Source: Ferranicluibacter rubi (GTDB lineage Bacteria; Pseudomonadota; Alphaproteobacteria; Rhizobiales; Rhizobiaceae). Taken from it: 39,485 nucleotides of DNA. The stretch spans positions 1 through 39,485 of the forward strand of contig NZ_JAANCM010000022.1 in assembly GCF_011603255.1 (NCBI RefSeq). Direction: 5' to 3'. A model generated the notes under the pieces. The model had not been told where the DNA came from. It made no database searches and saw nothing but the letters and a program-made list of their open reading frames with translations. Shown piece by piece: positions 23,039-30,541 of the stretch (its first letter is position 1; each line of letters opens with the position of its first letter). Made by a program: the position numbers and the translations under genes.

Positions 23039-24536
23039 CGGCAAGCGGCATCATCGTCTGGCCGCCGCTGGTCAGCACCGGTACGCCGCGAAGCACGCCC
23101 TGGAAGCCGGAAAGCGGCTCGCCGAGGCGGAGGCCGTCGGAGCCGATGCGGTATTCGCGGATCGTATCCTCATGCTGCCCGGTTCGTTTCTTGATGACGG
23201 AGACGGCTCGTCGCACGGTTCCCACCGCCTCGAAATAGCGCAGCAGAATGACCGTGTCGGCGAGATAGGTGACATCGACGGGTGACTTCATATCGCCGAC
23301 CAGCCCGTGCTGGGCAACTGTCAGGAAGGTGTTGGCACCCTGGCGGTTGATGTATTGCAGCAGCTCGTGGATATGGAGGATCAGCGCGTTTTCCTCAGGC
23401 ATGGCGGCCTGGTAGCCGTTTATGCTATCGATCAGAACCGTCTTCGCGTTGAAGCGGGTGACACTCTCGCGGACACGCTGTGCGAACTCCCCGGGAGACA
23501 GTTCGGCCGCATCCAGTTGCTCGATATACAGGCTCCCGGCGTCGCGCATGGCTTCCAAGTCCAGTCCCATGCTGCGGGTACGGGAGAAGAGGAGGCCCAG
23601 TTCCTCGTCGAAAACGAAGATGGCGGCAGTTTCGCCCCGCTTGATGGCAGCATCGACGAACTGAATCCCGAACAAGCTTTTTCCCGTGCCGGCGGGTCCG
23701 ATCAGGAGCGTACTCGATCCGCGCGAGATGCCGCCCCCGAGAAGGCCATCGAGCGCGGGAATACCGCTGCTCAGCACCGTCCGTTCGAAGTCCGTGCGAT
23801 GCTCGGTGGCGCGCAGGCGTGGAAAGACCACGACGCCCCCTGTCTCGATGATGTAGTCGTGATACCCGCCGCGATAGGCCTTGCCGCGATACTTGATGAC
23901 GCGCATGCGGCGGCGCTCTGCACCGTAGTTCGGAGCAAGTTCCTCAAGATGGATGACACCGTGGACGACGCTATGGACGGTCTTGTCGAGCGTGTCGGCG
24001 GTCAGATCGTCAAGGAGAAGAACGGTCGCGCCGGATTTCGAGAAATAGTGCTTCAGCGCAAGGATCTGACGCCTATAGCGCAGCGAACTCTGCGCGAGCA
24101 GGCGGATTTCCGACAGGCTGTCGATGACGACGCGGCTCGGGCGCACGCGCTCGAATGCCTCGAAGATCAGCTTGGTGGTTTCGCCCAGTTCAAGGTCGGA
24201 CGAATAGAGCAGGCTCTGCTGCTGATCGGAATCCAGCAGACTTTCCGGCGGCACCAGCTCGAAGATGGTGATGTCCTCGCCGAGCTCCATTCCGTGCGAC
24301 GCGGCGCTGTTGCGCAGTTCGTCTTCCGTTTCGGAAAGGGTGATGTAGAGGCAACGTTCGCCATGCGCTGCACCCTCCAGCAGAAATTGCAAGGATATGG
24401 TCGTTTTGCCGGTGCCGGGGGACCCTTCCAGCAGAAAGACGTGGCGGCGGGACAATCCACCGGCAAGCACGTCGTCGAGGCCTTTCACGCCGATCAGGGC
24501 CATCGAACCCAAGTCTATGGTCATCGTCTTTTCCAT
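23016..24536 (-). CDS. kaiC: KaiC-like double RecA-fold ATPase
   Basis: A 506-residue protein with two RecA/KaiC domains. Walker A motifs are G-S-P-G-T-G-K-T (residues 38-45) and G-P-A-G-T-G-K-S (280-287); each is followed by the KaiC layout (ISLQFLLEGA and FGIQFVDAAI). The length matches cyanobacterial KaiC (519 aa). By manual alignment around ADTVILLRYFE, the cyanobacterial phosphosites S431-T432 correspond to T423-Y424 here, and the CI glutamate pair reads S-E instead of E-E. KaiA and KaiB are not encoded in the window. In bacteria such KaiC homologues occur next to hybrid histidine kinases; here the partner overlaps the 3' end. ATG 24536 is preferred to GTG 24551; ATG 24524 is a further option. 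It is probably a timing or stress switch rather than a true clock. Confidence 0.9.
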   Translation of the reverse strand: MEKTMTIDLGSMALIGVKGLDDVLAGGLSRRHVFLLEGSPGTGKTTISLQFLLEGAAHGERCLYITLSETEDELRNSAASHGMELGEDITIFELVPPESLLDSDQQQSLLYSSDLELGETTKLIFEAFERVRPSRVVIDSLSEIRLLAQSSLRYRRQILALKHYFSKSGATVLLLDDLTADTLDKTVHSVVHGVIHLEELAPNYGAERRRMRVIKYRGKAYRGGYHDYIIETGGVVVFPRLRATEHRTDFERTVLSSGIPALDGLLGGGISRGSSTLLIGPAGTGKSLFGIQFVDAAIKRGETAAIFVFDEELGLLFSRTRSMGLDLEAMRDAGSLYIEQLDAAELSPGEFAQRVRESVTRFNAKTVLIDSINGYQAAMPEENALILHIHELLQYINRQGANTFLTVAQHGLVGDMKSPVDVTYLADTVILLRYFEAVGTVRRAVSVIKKRTGQHEDTIREYRIGSDGLRLGEPLSGFQGVLRGVPVLTSGGQTMMPLADGSGDNF

Positions 24537-24654
24537 CCCTCGACGGCGCACGCACCGACGTCTATTTTATCTGCGGCGCCCTGAGAACGAAAATCCGGCT
24601 CTGCTCTGTTTTCGACTGAAATCGCTGCGTTCGTTGTCTGCAAATTTATCTCTT

Positions 24655-24668
24655 ACGTTTTGAAACGT
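24655..24668. promoter_or_regulatory. Palindrome upstream of the KaiC-like gene
   Basis: ACGTTT-tg-AAACGT is a perfect 6-bp-arm dyad 119 bp upstream of the KaiC-like start, in a 220-bp gap that separates it from the AttH-like gene and is otherwise featureless. It could be a regulator site; no protein is suggested by the sequence. Confidence 0.3.
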
Positions 24669-24756
24669 CTAATCCTATTCGTGGGACGATGCGGTCAATT
24701 CAGCGTTAATACCGCTCCGGACGATGCTCTGTTGTCGCCATCACTTCATCAGCGCA

Positions 24757-25833
24757 TCAATATCCCGTCATTTCGAGATATCCACGTCCGGCATGGCTTC
24801 CGCCAAAGGTGATCGGACCCTCCCAATAGGGGGTGCGGGTCGCCATCCACGCATGCGGGTTGATGGCCGTCGTGGTGATGTCGAGACCGCGGGCGGGAAG
24901 GGTCAGGTGCCAGCCGACGGGCACCGTTCGTCCGGCGACCTCTGCTGTACTCACCGGCGATACGGAGAGAGCGCCGGGCGGAAGCGGGGAGGGGGTGCCG
25001 TCGGCCGCAATCCAGGTGGCCGAGGTGTAGCCGGCTCCGCTGTCGCGCAGGCGAAAGCCCATCAGCTTCTCGCCGCTGTCGAGATGCAGGGAAAACCAGT
25101 CCCAGCCGGTCTGGTCGGCAGCGAGTGGCTGCGAGGACCATTCGCGATCGAGCCAGGCCTGTCCGGTGACTGCGACATCGCCGCCGGGGAGGGAGAGCGT
25201 GCCACGCACGTCATAAAACGGTTGGGAGTAATAATAGCTCGCCTGCCCGGCCGCCGACTTGACCGAGTAGCCCTCCTGCCCCTGACGGACGATCGGGCCC
25301 TCCGCCGTGAGGTTGAGCGCGTAGCTGAAATCCTGTCCCGCAGCCTTCAGCGTCACATCCGCCACTGCATCGCGTCCGGCCACCGGAGCCGCCGCCTGCA
25401 TCCGCCAGTCGTCGATCCAGGCATCGAATGGTTCCGCCGTCACGCCGGCCTGCCCGATGCCACCGCGGGCAAGGCGCTCGGACACGAAATGCCGCTCCGG
25501 CGTCGTCACCGCCGCATGTCCCATCCAGATCTGCGGGCTGCTCCAGCCCTCGCGCTCACCCGGCTGCAGGGCCGAGCGGAAGAGGGTCCACTGCACGCCA
25601 TAGGCCTTGCCGTCGGCGCCGGTCAGATTGGCGGTGATGTACCACCACTCGATGCGGAAGTCGGGATGTGCGCCATGGTCGCTTGGGAAGGCGAAGGCTT
25701 TGCCGGGCTGTGGCACGGCAAAGCCTTCCGCCGTCGTGCCGAGCCCTGCGAATCCCTGAGCCACTGCGGCGATCGGCGGGCAAAGGCCGAGCAGAAGAGC
25801 CATCAGGAACGAAATGACGGTTCGAGCGGTCAT
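24757..25833 (-). CDS. Secreted AttH-like lipocalin/CrtC-fold protein (COG5621)
   Basis: A 358-residue protein beginning with a cleavable signal peptide (TVISFLMALLLGLCPPIAAVAQ). The mature part shows the AttH family signatures H-P-D-F-R-I-E-W-W-Y-I-T-A-N-L near residue 45, G-V-Q-W-T-L-F-R, GHAAV, and the later WLDREWSSQPLAADQTGWDWF block. The fold is the double beta-barrel shared with hydroxyneurosporene synthase (CrtC). These proteins are called predicted secreted hydrolases, but no catalytic proof is known to me. The gene follows the FtsX-type permease by 4 bp, in the ABC-permease-AttH order seen in many Proteobacteria, so it is probably the exported partner of that transporter. ATG 25833 was chosen over ATG 25848 because it starts the signal peptide cleanly. 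Confidence 0.88.
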   Translation of the reverse strand: MTARTVISFLMALLLGLCPPIAAVAQGFAGLGTTAEGFAVPQPGKAFAFPSDHGAHPDFRIEWWYITANLTGADGKAYGVQWTLFRSALQPGEREGWSSPQIWMGHAAVTTPERHFVSERLARGGIGQAGVTAEPFDAWIDDWRMQAAAPVAGRDAVADVTLKAAGQDFSYALNLTAEGPIVRQGQEGYSVKSAAGQASYYYSQPFYDVRGTLSLPGGDVAVTGQAWLDREWSSQPLAADQTGWDWFSLHLDSGEKLMGFRLRDSGAGYTSATWIAADGTPSPLPPGALSVSPVSTAEVAGRTVPVGWHLTLPARGLDITTTAINPHAWMATRTPYWEGPITFGGSHAGRGYLEMTGY

Positions 25834-25837
25834 GGGC

Positions 25838-28249
25838 CTACCGTTCATTGGCAAAGACTTTCAGAAGGTCCGAAGGCGAGATCGCTGCAAGCTGGCGCAG
25901 GGGGATGAAGGCCGAAAGCAGGCTTGCGGCGAGCGCGAGTGCTGCGAGACGCACCCAGTCGGCGGGAAAGATGTGCATCGGAAGCTGCCAGCCGAAAGCC
26001 TCGACGTTGACGACGGACAGCAGCACCCAGGCCAGCCCGAGCCCGACGGGAAGGGCCGCCAGAAGCGTGATCGCGGCGAGGACAAGGGTCCGGGCAAGCT
26101 CCAGAAGGATGAGCTGCCGGCGCGTCAGACCCATGGCCCAGATTGGCGCGAGCTGCGGCAGGCGCATGGTCGAGAGCGTCATGAGGCTCGCAAACATGGC
26201 GAGGCCGGCGACGCCGAGGGTGAGGATGTTGAGCGCGGCGGTGACCGAAAAGGTCTGTTCGAAGATGTCGAGCGAGCGCCGTTTGAGGCTCGCCTGATCG
26301 ACGAGGTTTTCCGGCGGTAGGTCGAACCGCTCGCGCAGCGCCTCAGAAAGCGCCCCGACATTGTCGGACGGCAGGCGCAGACCGTAGCGCAGGCGCGCAA
26401 CATCCGGGTAGTGCGTCGTCAGCGCATCGATACCGATCATCACCTGGGGGAGGGGGTTGCCATAGTCAGAGTAGACGCCGGTAACCGTCGTCGTCCAGCC
26501 GCCGGGAAGCATCAGGCTGTCGCCGATCACCAAGCCATCGCGGCGCGACAATTGCTCGTTGATCAGCGCACCCGTCCCCGTCGCCACGCGATCCCACGTG
26601 TCCGGTGCGCGTGCGAGAAGGGGCCAGTTGCCGCGGTAGGTCGGATCGTCGGCAACGCCGAAGATCTCTGCAGGCGCGCCGCGCACCTCGCCGGAAACGC
26701 TCCAGATCGGCAGGGCCGCATCCACCCGGCCGGTGAGCCAAGTGCGCAGATCCGCTGCCTGGGCCTCGTCGCGCGCGGTCACGTAGAGTTCTGCGGCCAG
26801 CCTCTGGTCGAGCCAGCCGGTAAAAGTCAGCCGGAAGCTCGAAACCATGGTTCCCACGCCGATATTGGCGGAGAGCGCGAGGAGCAGCGCCATCAGGGCG
26901 AGCGACAGGCCCGGAAGTTGCTGGCGCGTATCTGCCCAGAACCATTCGGCAATCGGCCGCCTGGTCAGGCGCTGCATGAGGGCGAGGAACAGGGCAAGGA
27001 GCACCGGCAGCAGCAGTGCGGCACCGAGAAGCAAGCCGCCGAGTACCGAGAAGCCGACGACGAGCCCGGAGCCGAAAACTGCAAGAGCGATTGTCGCCAC
27101 AAACAGCCCAATGGCCGCTGCCGCCTGCAGGCGAAGCCCGGACTCCGAGGCGCGAGCCCAGGCCCGCGGCTGAGCCGGTGCCAGAAGCGGCATGCGCCAG
27201 ACCCGCCAGAGGCTCTGTGCTGCCGCAGCCAGCGTTCCGAAAAGTGCGATCGCGAGCCCGGACGCCCACCATTGCGGCCGCAGCGTAAGGGTGCCGGGAA
27301 CGCTGGCGCCGTAGAGCCCTTGCAAGGTTGCGGCGACACCGGGCAGAAGGACCGACCCCACGAGATAGCCGAGCAGAACGCCTGCGATACCGGCGATGAT
27401 CGAGAACCCGACCAGTTCTGCAAGAAGCAGGCCGGTCAGCGTCGTTGCCGGCAGGCCGAGCGAGCGGAGCGTGCGAAAGGTCGCACGACGCTGCTCGAAG
27501 GCGAGGCCGATGGCGGAATAGACGATAAAGAGGCCGACGGCGAAGGCGAGGAATCCGAAGGCGGTGAGGTTGAGGTGAAAGCTGTCGGTCAGGCGCGCAA
27601 GATCGCCCTGCGCGTCCGGCGCCTTGGCGACCAGGCCCGGAGCGATCTGCTCGACCGGGGGCAGGCCCTGCCGCTGTCCGCGCGCTACGATCAGCTGGCT
27701 GATCTCACCCGGCTTGCCGAGAAGCTGCTGCGCGGTGCCGATATCGGTCATGCCGATGCCGGCAAGGAGCGACGCGGAGACCTTGAGCGGTGGCAGGGAT
27801 TGTCCGGAAAGTCTCTCCGCCGTTTCCGCGGAAACATAGAGAAGGCCGGGTGGCGTGAGGAAGGCGAGGAGATCGTTTGTTGCACCGATATCTCCCGCCA
27901 TCCCCTCGGCCGGCATGGTCAAAGGATCGATGCCGATGAGGTGCAGGCGTGTCGGCCCGAGACGGAGTGTTCCCTCGATCACAGGGGAGACAAGCCAGCC
28001 GGCGCGGCGAAGTGCGATGAACTCGGATTGCGCGATGGGCGCCCCGGTGCCGCTGACGATCCGGTCAAGACGGTCCTGCCCGAGCGTTGCGGCGGCGCGA
28101 TCATAGCTTGCGCGCGCTTCCGCGTTGATGGCTTGCACGCCGGACCAGAGGGCGGTCGCCAGCGACAGGCCGAGGAGCAGCATGACCAGCTGAAGGGGCC
28201 GTCGGCGCCAGTGCGACAGGAGCGCGCTCATCGCCGTGCGGCGCATCAT
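25838..28249 (-). CDS. FtsX/MacB-type ABC transporter permease (YbbP-like, two-repeat)
   Basis: An 803-residue permease, close to the size of E. coli YbbP. TM1 is near residues 17-37 (LQLVMLLLGLSLATALWSGV), followed by a large extracytoplasmic domain (about 40-225). TM clusters lie at about 228-250, 272-305 and 325-345, and around 375-440 before a second periplasmic domain (about 470-660). Three C-terminal TM helices follow, the layout of duplicated FtsX permeases. Such mechanotransmission-type ABC systems do not import a substrate but drive work on periplasmic lipids or lipoproteins. Its ATG overlaps the stop of the ATPase gene (ATGA), and the AttH-like gene follows immediately. Confidence 0.9.
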   Translation of the reverse strand: MMRRTAMSALLSHWRRRPLQLVMLLLGLSLATALWSGVQAINAEARASYDRAAATLGQDRLDRIVSGTGAPIAQSEFIALRRAGWLVSPVIEGTLRLGPTRLHLIGIDPLTMPAEGMAGDIGATNDLLAFLTPPGLLYVSAETAERLSGQSLPPLKVSASLLAGIGMTDIGTAQQLLGKPGEISQLIVARGQRQGLPPVEQIAPGLVAKAPDAQGDLARLTDSFHLNLTAFGFLAFAVGLFIVYSAIGLAFEQRRATFRTLRSLGLPATTLTGLLLAELVGFSIIAGIAGVLLGYLVGSVLLPGVAATLQGLYGASVPGTLTLRPQWWASGLAIALFGTLAAAAQSLWRVWRMPLLAPAQPRAWARASESGLRLQAAAAIGLFVATIALAVFGSGLVVGFSVLGGLLLGAALLLPVLLALFLALMQRLTRRPIAEWFWADTRQQLPGLSLALMALLLALSANIGVGTMVSSFRLTFTGWLDQRLAAELYVTARDEAQAADLRTWLTGRVDAALPIWSVSGEVRGAPAEIFGVADDPTYRGNWPLLARAPDTWDRVATGTGALINEQLSRRDGLVIGDSLMLPGGWTTTVTGVYSDYGNPLPQVMIGIDALTTHYPDVARLRYGLRLPSDNVGALSEALRERFDLPPENLVDQASLKRRSLDIFEQTFSVTAALNILTLGVAGLAMFASLMTLSTMRLPQLAPIWAMGLTRRQLILLELARTLVLAAITLLAALPVGLGLAWVLLSVVNVEAFGWQLPMHIFPADWVRLAALALAASLLSAFIPLRQLAAISPSDLLKVFANER

Positions 28250-28923
28250 GCGGGCCGTTCCACTGACTGGTCGATGCGGCCTGAGCGCAGATGGATGCGA
28301 CGATCGAGTTGTCCTGCGAGGCGATGGGAGTGTGTGACCATCAGCAGCGACGATCCGGTTTCCGCGACGAGCGACAGCATCAGCGCCATCACAGCGTCCC
28401 CCGTGGCTTCGTCCAGATTTCCGGTCGGCTCGTCCGCCAGCACCAGTTTCGGCCGCGCGGCCAGCGTCCGCCCGATGGCGACGCGCTGCTGCTGGCCGCC
28501 GGACAGTTGCTCGGGATACCGGGCCAACAGTTGTTCAAGCCCGAGCCTTGCGGTCAACGCCTGCTGCCAAGCCGCATCGAAACGCCCGGCGAGGCGCGCG
28601 TGAAAGGCCAGGTTCGCTGCAACGGTCAGCGAGGGAATAAGGTTGAACTGCTGAAAGACCATCCCCACCGTCGATCGGCGGAGGGCAGCACGCCCTTTGT
28701 CGTCGAGCCCGCCGATCTCCTGCCCATCGACGATGATTCGGCCATGGTCGGGATGATCGAGCCCGGCGACCAGATGGAGGAGCGTGCTTTTGCCGCTGCC
28801 GGATTCACCGGTCAGCGCCACGCTCTGACCGGAATCGAGCGAGAGGTCGATGCCCTGCAAGACGGTAAGCGGTCCTTCCGCCGTCCGGTAGCTCTTCGAC
28901 ACATCTTCTAGGACGACGAGCAT
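28246..28923 (-). CDS. ABC transporter ATP-binding protein (LolD/YbbA/MacB-type)
   Basis: A 225-residue ATPase of the LolD/MacB class: Walker A G-E-S-G-S-G-K-S-T near residues 38-46, Q-loop in MVFQQFNLIPSL, signature L-S-G-G-Q-Q-Q-R, Walker B LVLADEPTGNLD and H-loop LMVTHSHRLA. It partners the FtsX-type permease that starts 4 bp before its stop. It lies only 34 bp after the MFS transporter stop on the same strand, so read-through from the MFS gene is possible. No strong ribosome site precedes the ATG. Confidence 0.95.
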   Translation of the reverse strand: MLVVLEDVSKSYRTAEGPLTVLQGIDLSLDSGQSVALTGESGSGKSTLLHLVAGLDHPDHGRIIVDGQEIGGLDDKGRAALRRSTVGMVFQQFNLIPSLTVAANLAFHARLAGRFDAAWQQALTARLGLEQLLARYPEQLSGGQQQRVAIGRTLAARPKLVLADEPTGNLDEATGDAVMALMLSLVAETGSSLLMVTHSHRLAGQLDRRIHLRSGRIDQSVERPA

Positions 28924-28957
28924 GAATGTCCGATCAAGGGGCTTGGCACGGTTCTGT

Positions 28958-30244
28958 TCATGCGAGGCTCGTTCTGTCTCTGGCGGTCCGCCGGGCCGTG
29001 ATCCGCGCGGTCATGATAACGAGCAGTCCGGCGGCGGTCAGGCATGCCGCGAGGAAGAACATCGGCGCGATGGTGCTGCCGGTCGCGTCCTTGATCCACG
29101 GGACGACGTTCTGCGCGATGAACCCGCCAAGGTTGCCGACCGAATTGATCGCAGCAAGCCCTGCGGCAGCGCCAGCACCCTTCAGGAAGCGGGACGGCAG
29201 GCTCCAGAAGACCGGCTGGCCGGAGAAGATGCCGGCGGCGGCGATGCAGAGGAAAGTAAACTGCAGCGTGTGATTGGGAACGACGGCGGAGAGGACGAGG
29301 CAGGCCGCGCCGACGAAGGCGGGAATGACGATGTAGGGCGTCTTGGAAGAGGCCTTGTCGGCCATTGCCGGCACCGCCCAGAGCGAGATGGCGACGAGCA
29401 GCCATGGGATGATGTTGATGAAGCCGTTGACCGTGTTGCTGACGCCGAACTCCCGCACGATGGTCGGCAGCCAGTAGCTGAGGCCGTAGGCTGCGAGCGG
29501 AAAACCGATGTAGCAGAGCGCCATCAGCAGCACCTGAGGATTGATCAGCGCCTTAAAGCCGTTACCGGCGTGGTCGTCGATCCCGGCATTCTCTGCCGCC
29601 AGCGTATCGCGCAGCCACGCCTTTTCCTCGACAGAAAGGAAGTTCGCCTTCTCCGGGCGGTCGACGAGGTAGAACAGCGTGACGATGCCGGCGATGATGG
29701 CGGGGATGCCGGTCGCGATGAAGACCCATTCCCAGCCGGCATAGCCAAGCATGCCGTCGAGATCGAGCAGGATGCCGCCGAGCGGCGCGCCGATGGCATT
29801 GGCGATGGCGCTGAAGATCATGAACAGGCCGACCATGCGGGCGCGGTAGGACGACGGAAACCAGAGCGTCAACAGGTAGAGCACGCCCGGGAAGAAGCCG
29901 GCCTCGCAGACGCCGAGCAGAAACCGCAGGATGTAGAACATCGTTGGGCTGGACGTGTAGGCGAGCGCCACCGTGACCATGCCCCAGGTGACGAGGATGC
30001 GGGTGAACCACTTTCGCGCGCCGAATCGCTCTAGGAACAGGTTGCTCGGGACCTCGAACAGGAAGTAGCCGATGAAGAACAGGGAGGCGCCGAGGCCGTA
30101 GGCATATTCGCTCATGCCGAGCGCGCCGACCATGTCGAGCTTGGCATAGCTGACGTTCTGACGGTCGATATAGGCGATCAGGTACAGGATGCCGAGAAAC
30201 GGCATCAGTCTCCAGGTGATTTTCGAGATCACGGTCTTTTCCAC
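28958..30244 (-). CDS. MFS transporter, anion:cation symporter (ACS, phthalate/tartrate-type) family
   Basis: A 428-residue protein with 12 predicted membrane helices. It shows the ACS-family opening ISKITWRLMPFLGILYLIAYIDRQNVSYAK (TM1 with the family R-x-N-V motif), FFIGYFLFEVPSNLFLERFGARKW, and the R-F-L-L-G-V-C-E-A-G-F-F-P-G-V helix-4 signature. The helix 6-7 loop is hydrophilic (ERPEKANFLSVEEKAWL-like). Relatives import organic acids such as phthalate, tartrate, glucarate or hydroxyphenylacetate; the substrate is not predictable here, and no catabolic genes are adjacent. The GTG start at 30244 is chosen because GGGAGGA lies about 6 nt upstream. It diverges from the TonB receptor gene. Confidence 0.92.
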   Translation of the reverse strand: MEKTVISKITWRLMPFLGILYLIAYIDRQNVSYAKLDMVGALGMSEYAYGLGASLFFIGYFLFEVPSNLFLERFGARKWFTRILVTWGMVTVALAYTSSPTMFYILRFLLGVCEAGFFPGVLYLLTLWFPSSYRARMVGLFMIFSAIANAIGAPLGGILLDLDGMLGYAGWEWVFIATGIPAIIAGIVTLFYLVDRPEKANFLSVEEKAWLRDTLAAENAGIDDHAGNGFKALINPQVLLMALCYIGFPLAAYGLSYWLPTIVREFGVSNTVNGFINIIPWLLVAISLWAVPAMADKASSKTPYIVIPAFVGAACLVLSAVVPNHTLQFTFLCIAAAGIFSGQPVFWSLPSRFLKGAGAAAGLAAINSVGNLGGFIAQNVVPWIKDATGSTIAPMFFLAACLTAAGLLVIMTARITARRTARDRTSLA

Positions 30245-30401
30245 GATCAGTCCTCCCTCGTCGTCATGTCTGGCGTTCTCCGGCTTTCGCGGATGCGTAT
30301 CCCGTACCAACTAGAAGCGGCCGCAATCTTGTCCATGTCGCCACCGGTTTTCGCAGGTGCCGTGCCTCGACGGCGATCCTCGCAGACACTGATTTTTAAT
30401 A

Positions 30402-30430
30402 TTGACACAAATACTCATGTTTAATAGCTG
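30402..30430 (+). promoter_or_regulatory. Candidate promoter with an iron-responsive TGA-N9-TCA box
   Basis: TTGACA (30402-30407) is followed after 17 bp by a weak -10, TAGCTG (30425-30430). TGA-N9-TCA (30403-30417) overlaps the -35; this is the IRO-box pattern recognised by the iron repressor RirA in Rhizobiales. It lies 112 bp upstream of the TonB receptor ATG. The 297-bp gap toward the MFS gene shows nothing else convincing. Confidence 0.5.
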
Positions 30431-30541
30431 TCGTCCGGGGGCAGGCATTCGTCTGTCAGTTCATTGTGTCGGCCACGTCATGTCATCTCCGCGGGACCCC
30501 TGCGGCGAAAGGCTTTCGTGTGTCCGCTGAAAGGAAACAAC

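Noticed and set aside
23307-24584. Open frame of 425 codons opposite the KaiC-like gene
   Set aside because: Both Walker A motifs and KaiC layout are on the - strand; this frame is a shadow.
26411-28603. Long open frame on the + strand opposite the FtsX permease gene
   Set aside because: It is antisense to a well-supported permease, is rich in R/G/E/Q low-complexity composition and shows no domain. It is a high-GC shadow frame.
28922-30034. Plus-strand open frame opposite the MFS transporter
   Set aside because: Hydrophilic, R/D/E/G-rich antisense of 12 membrane helices; no support.
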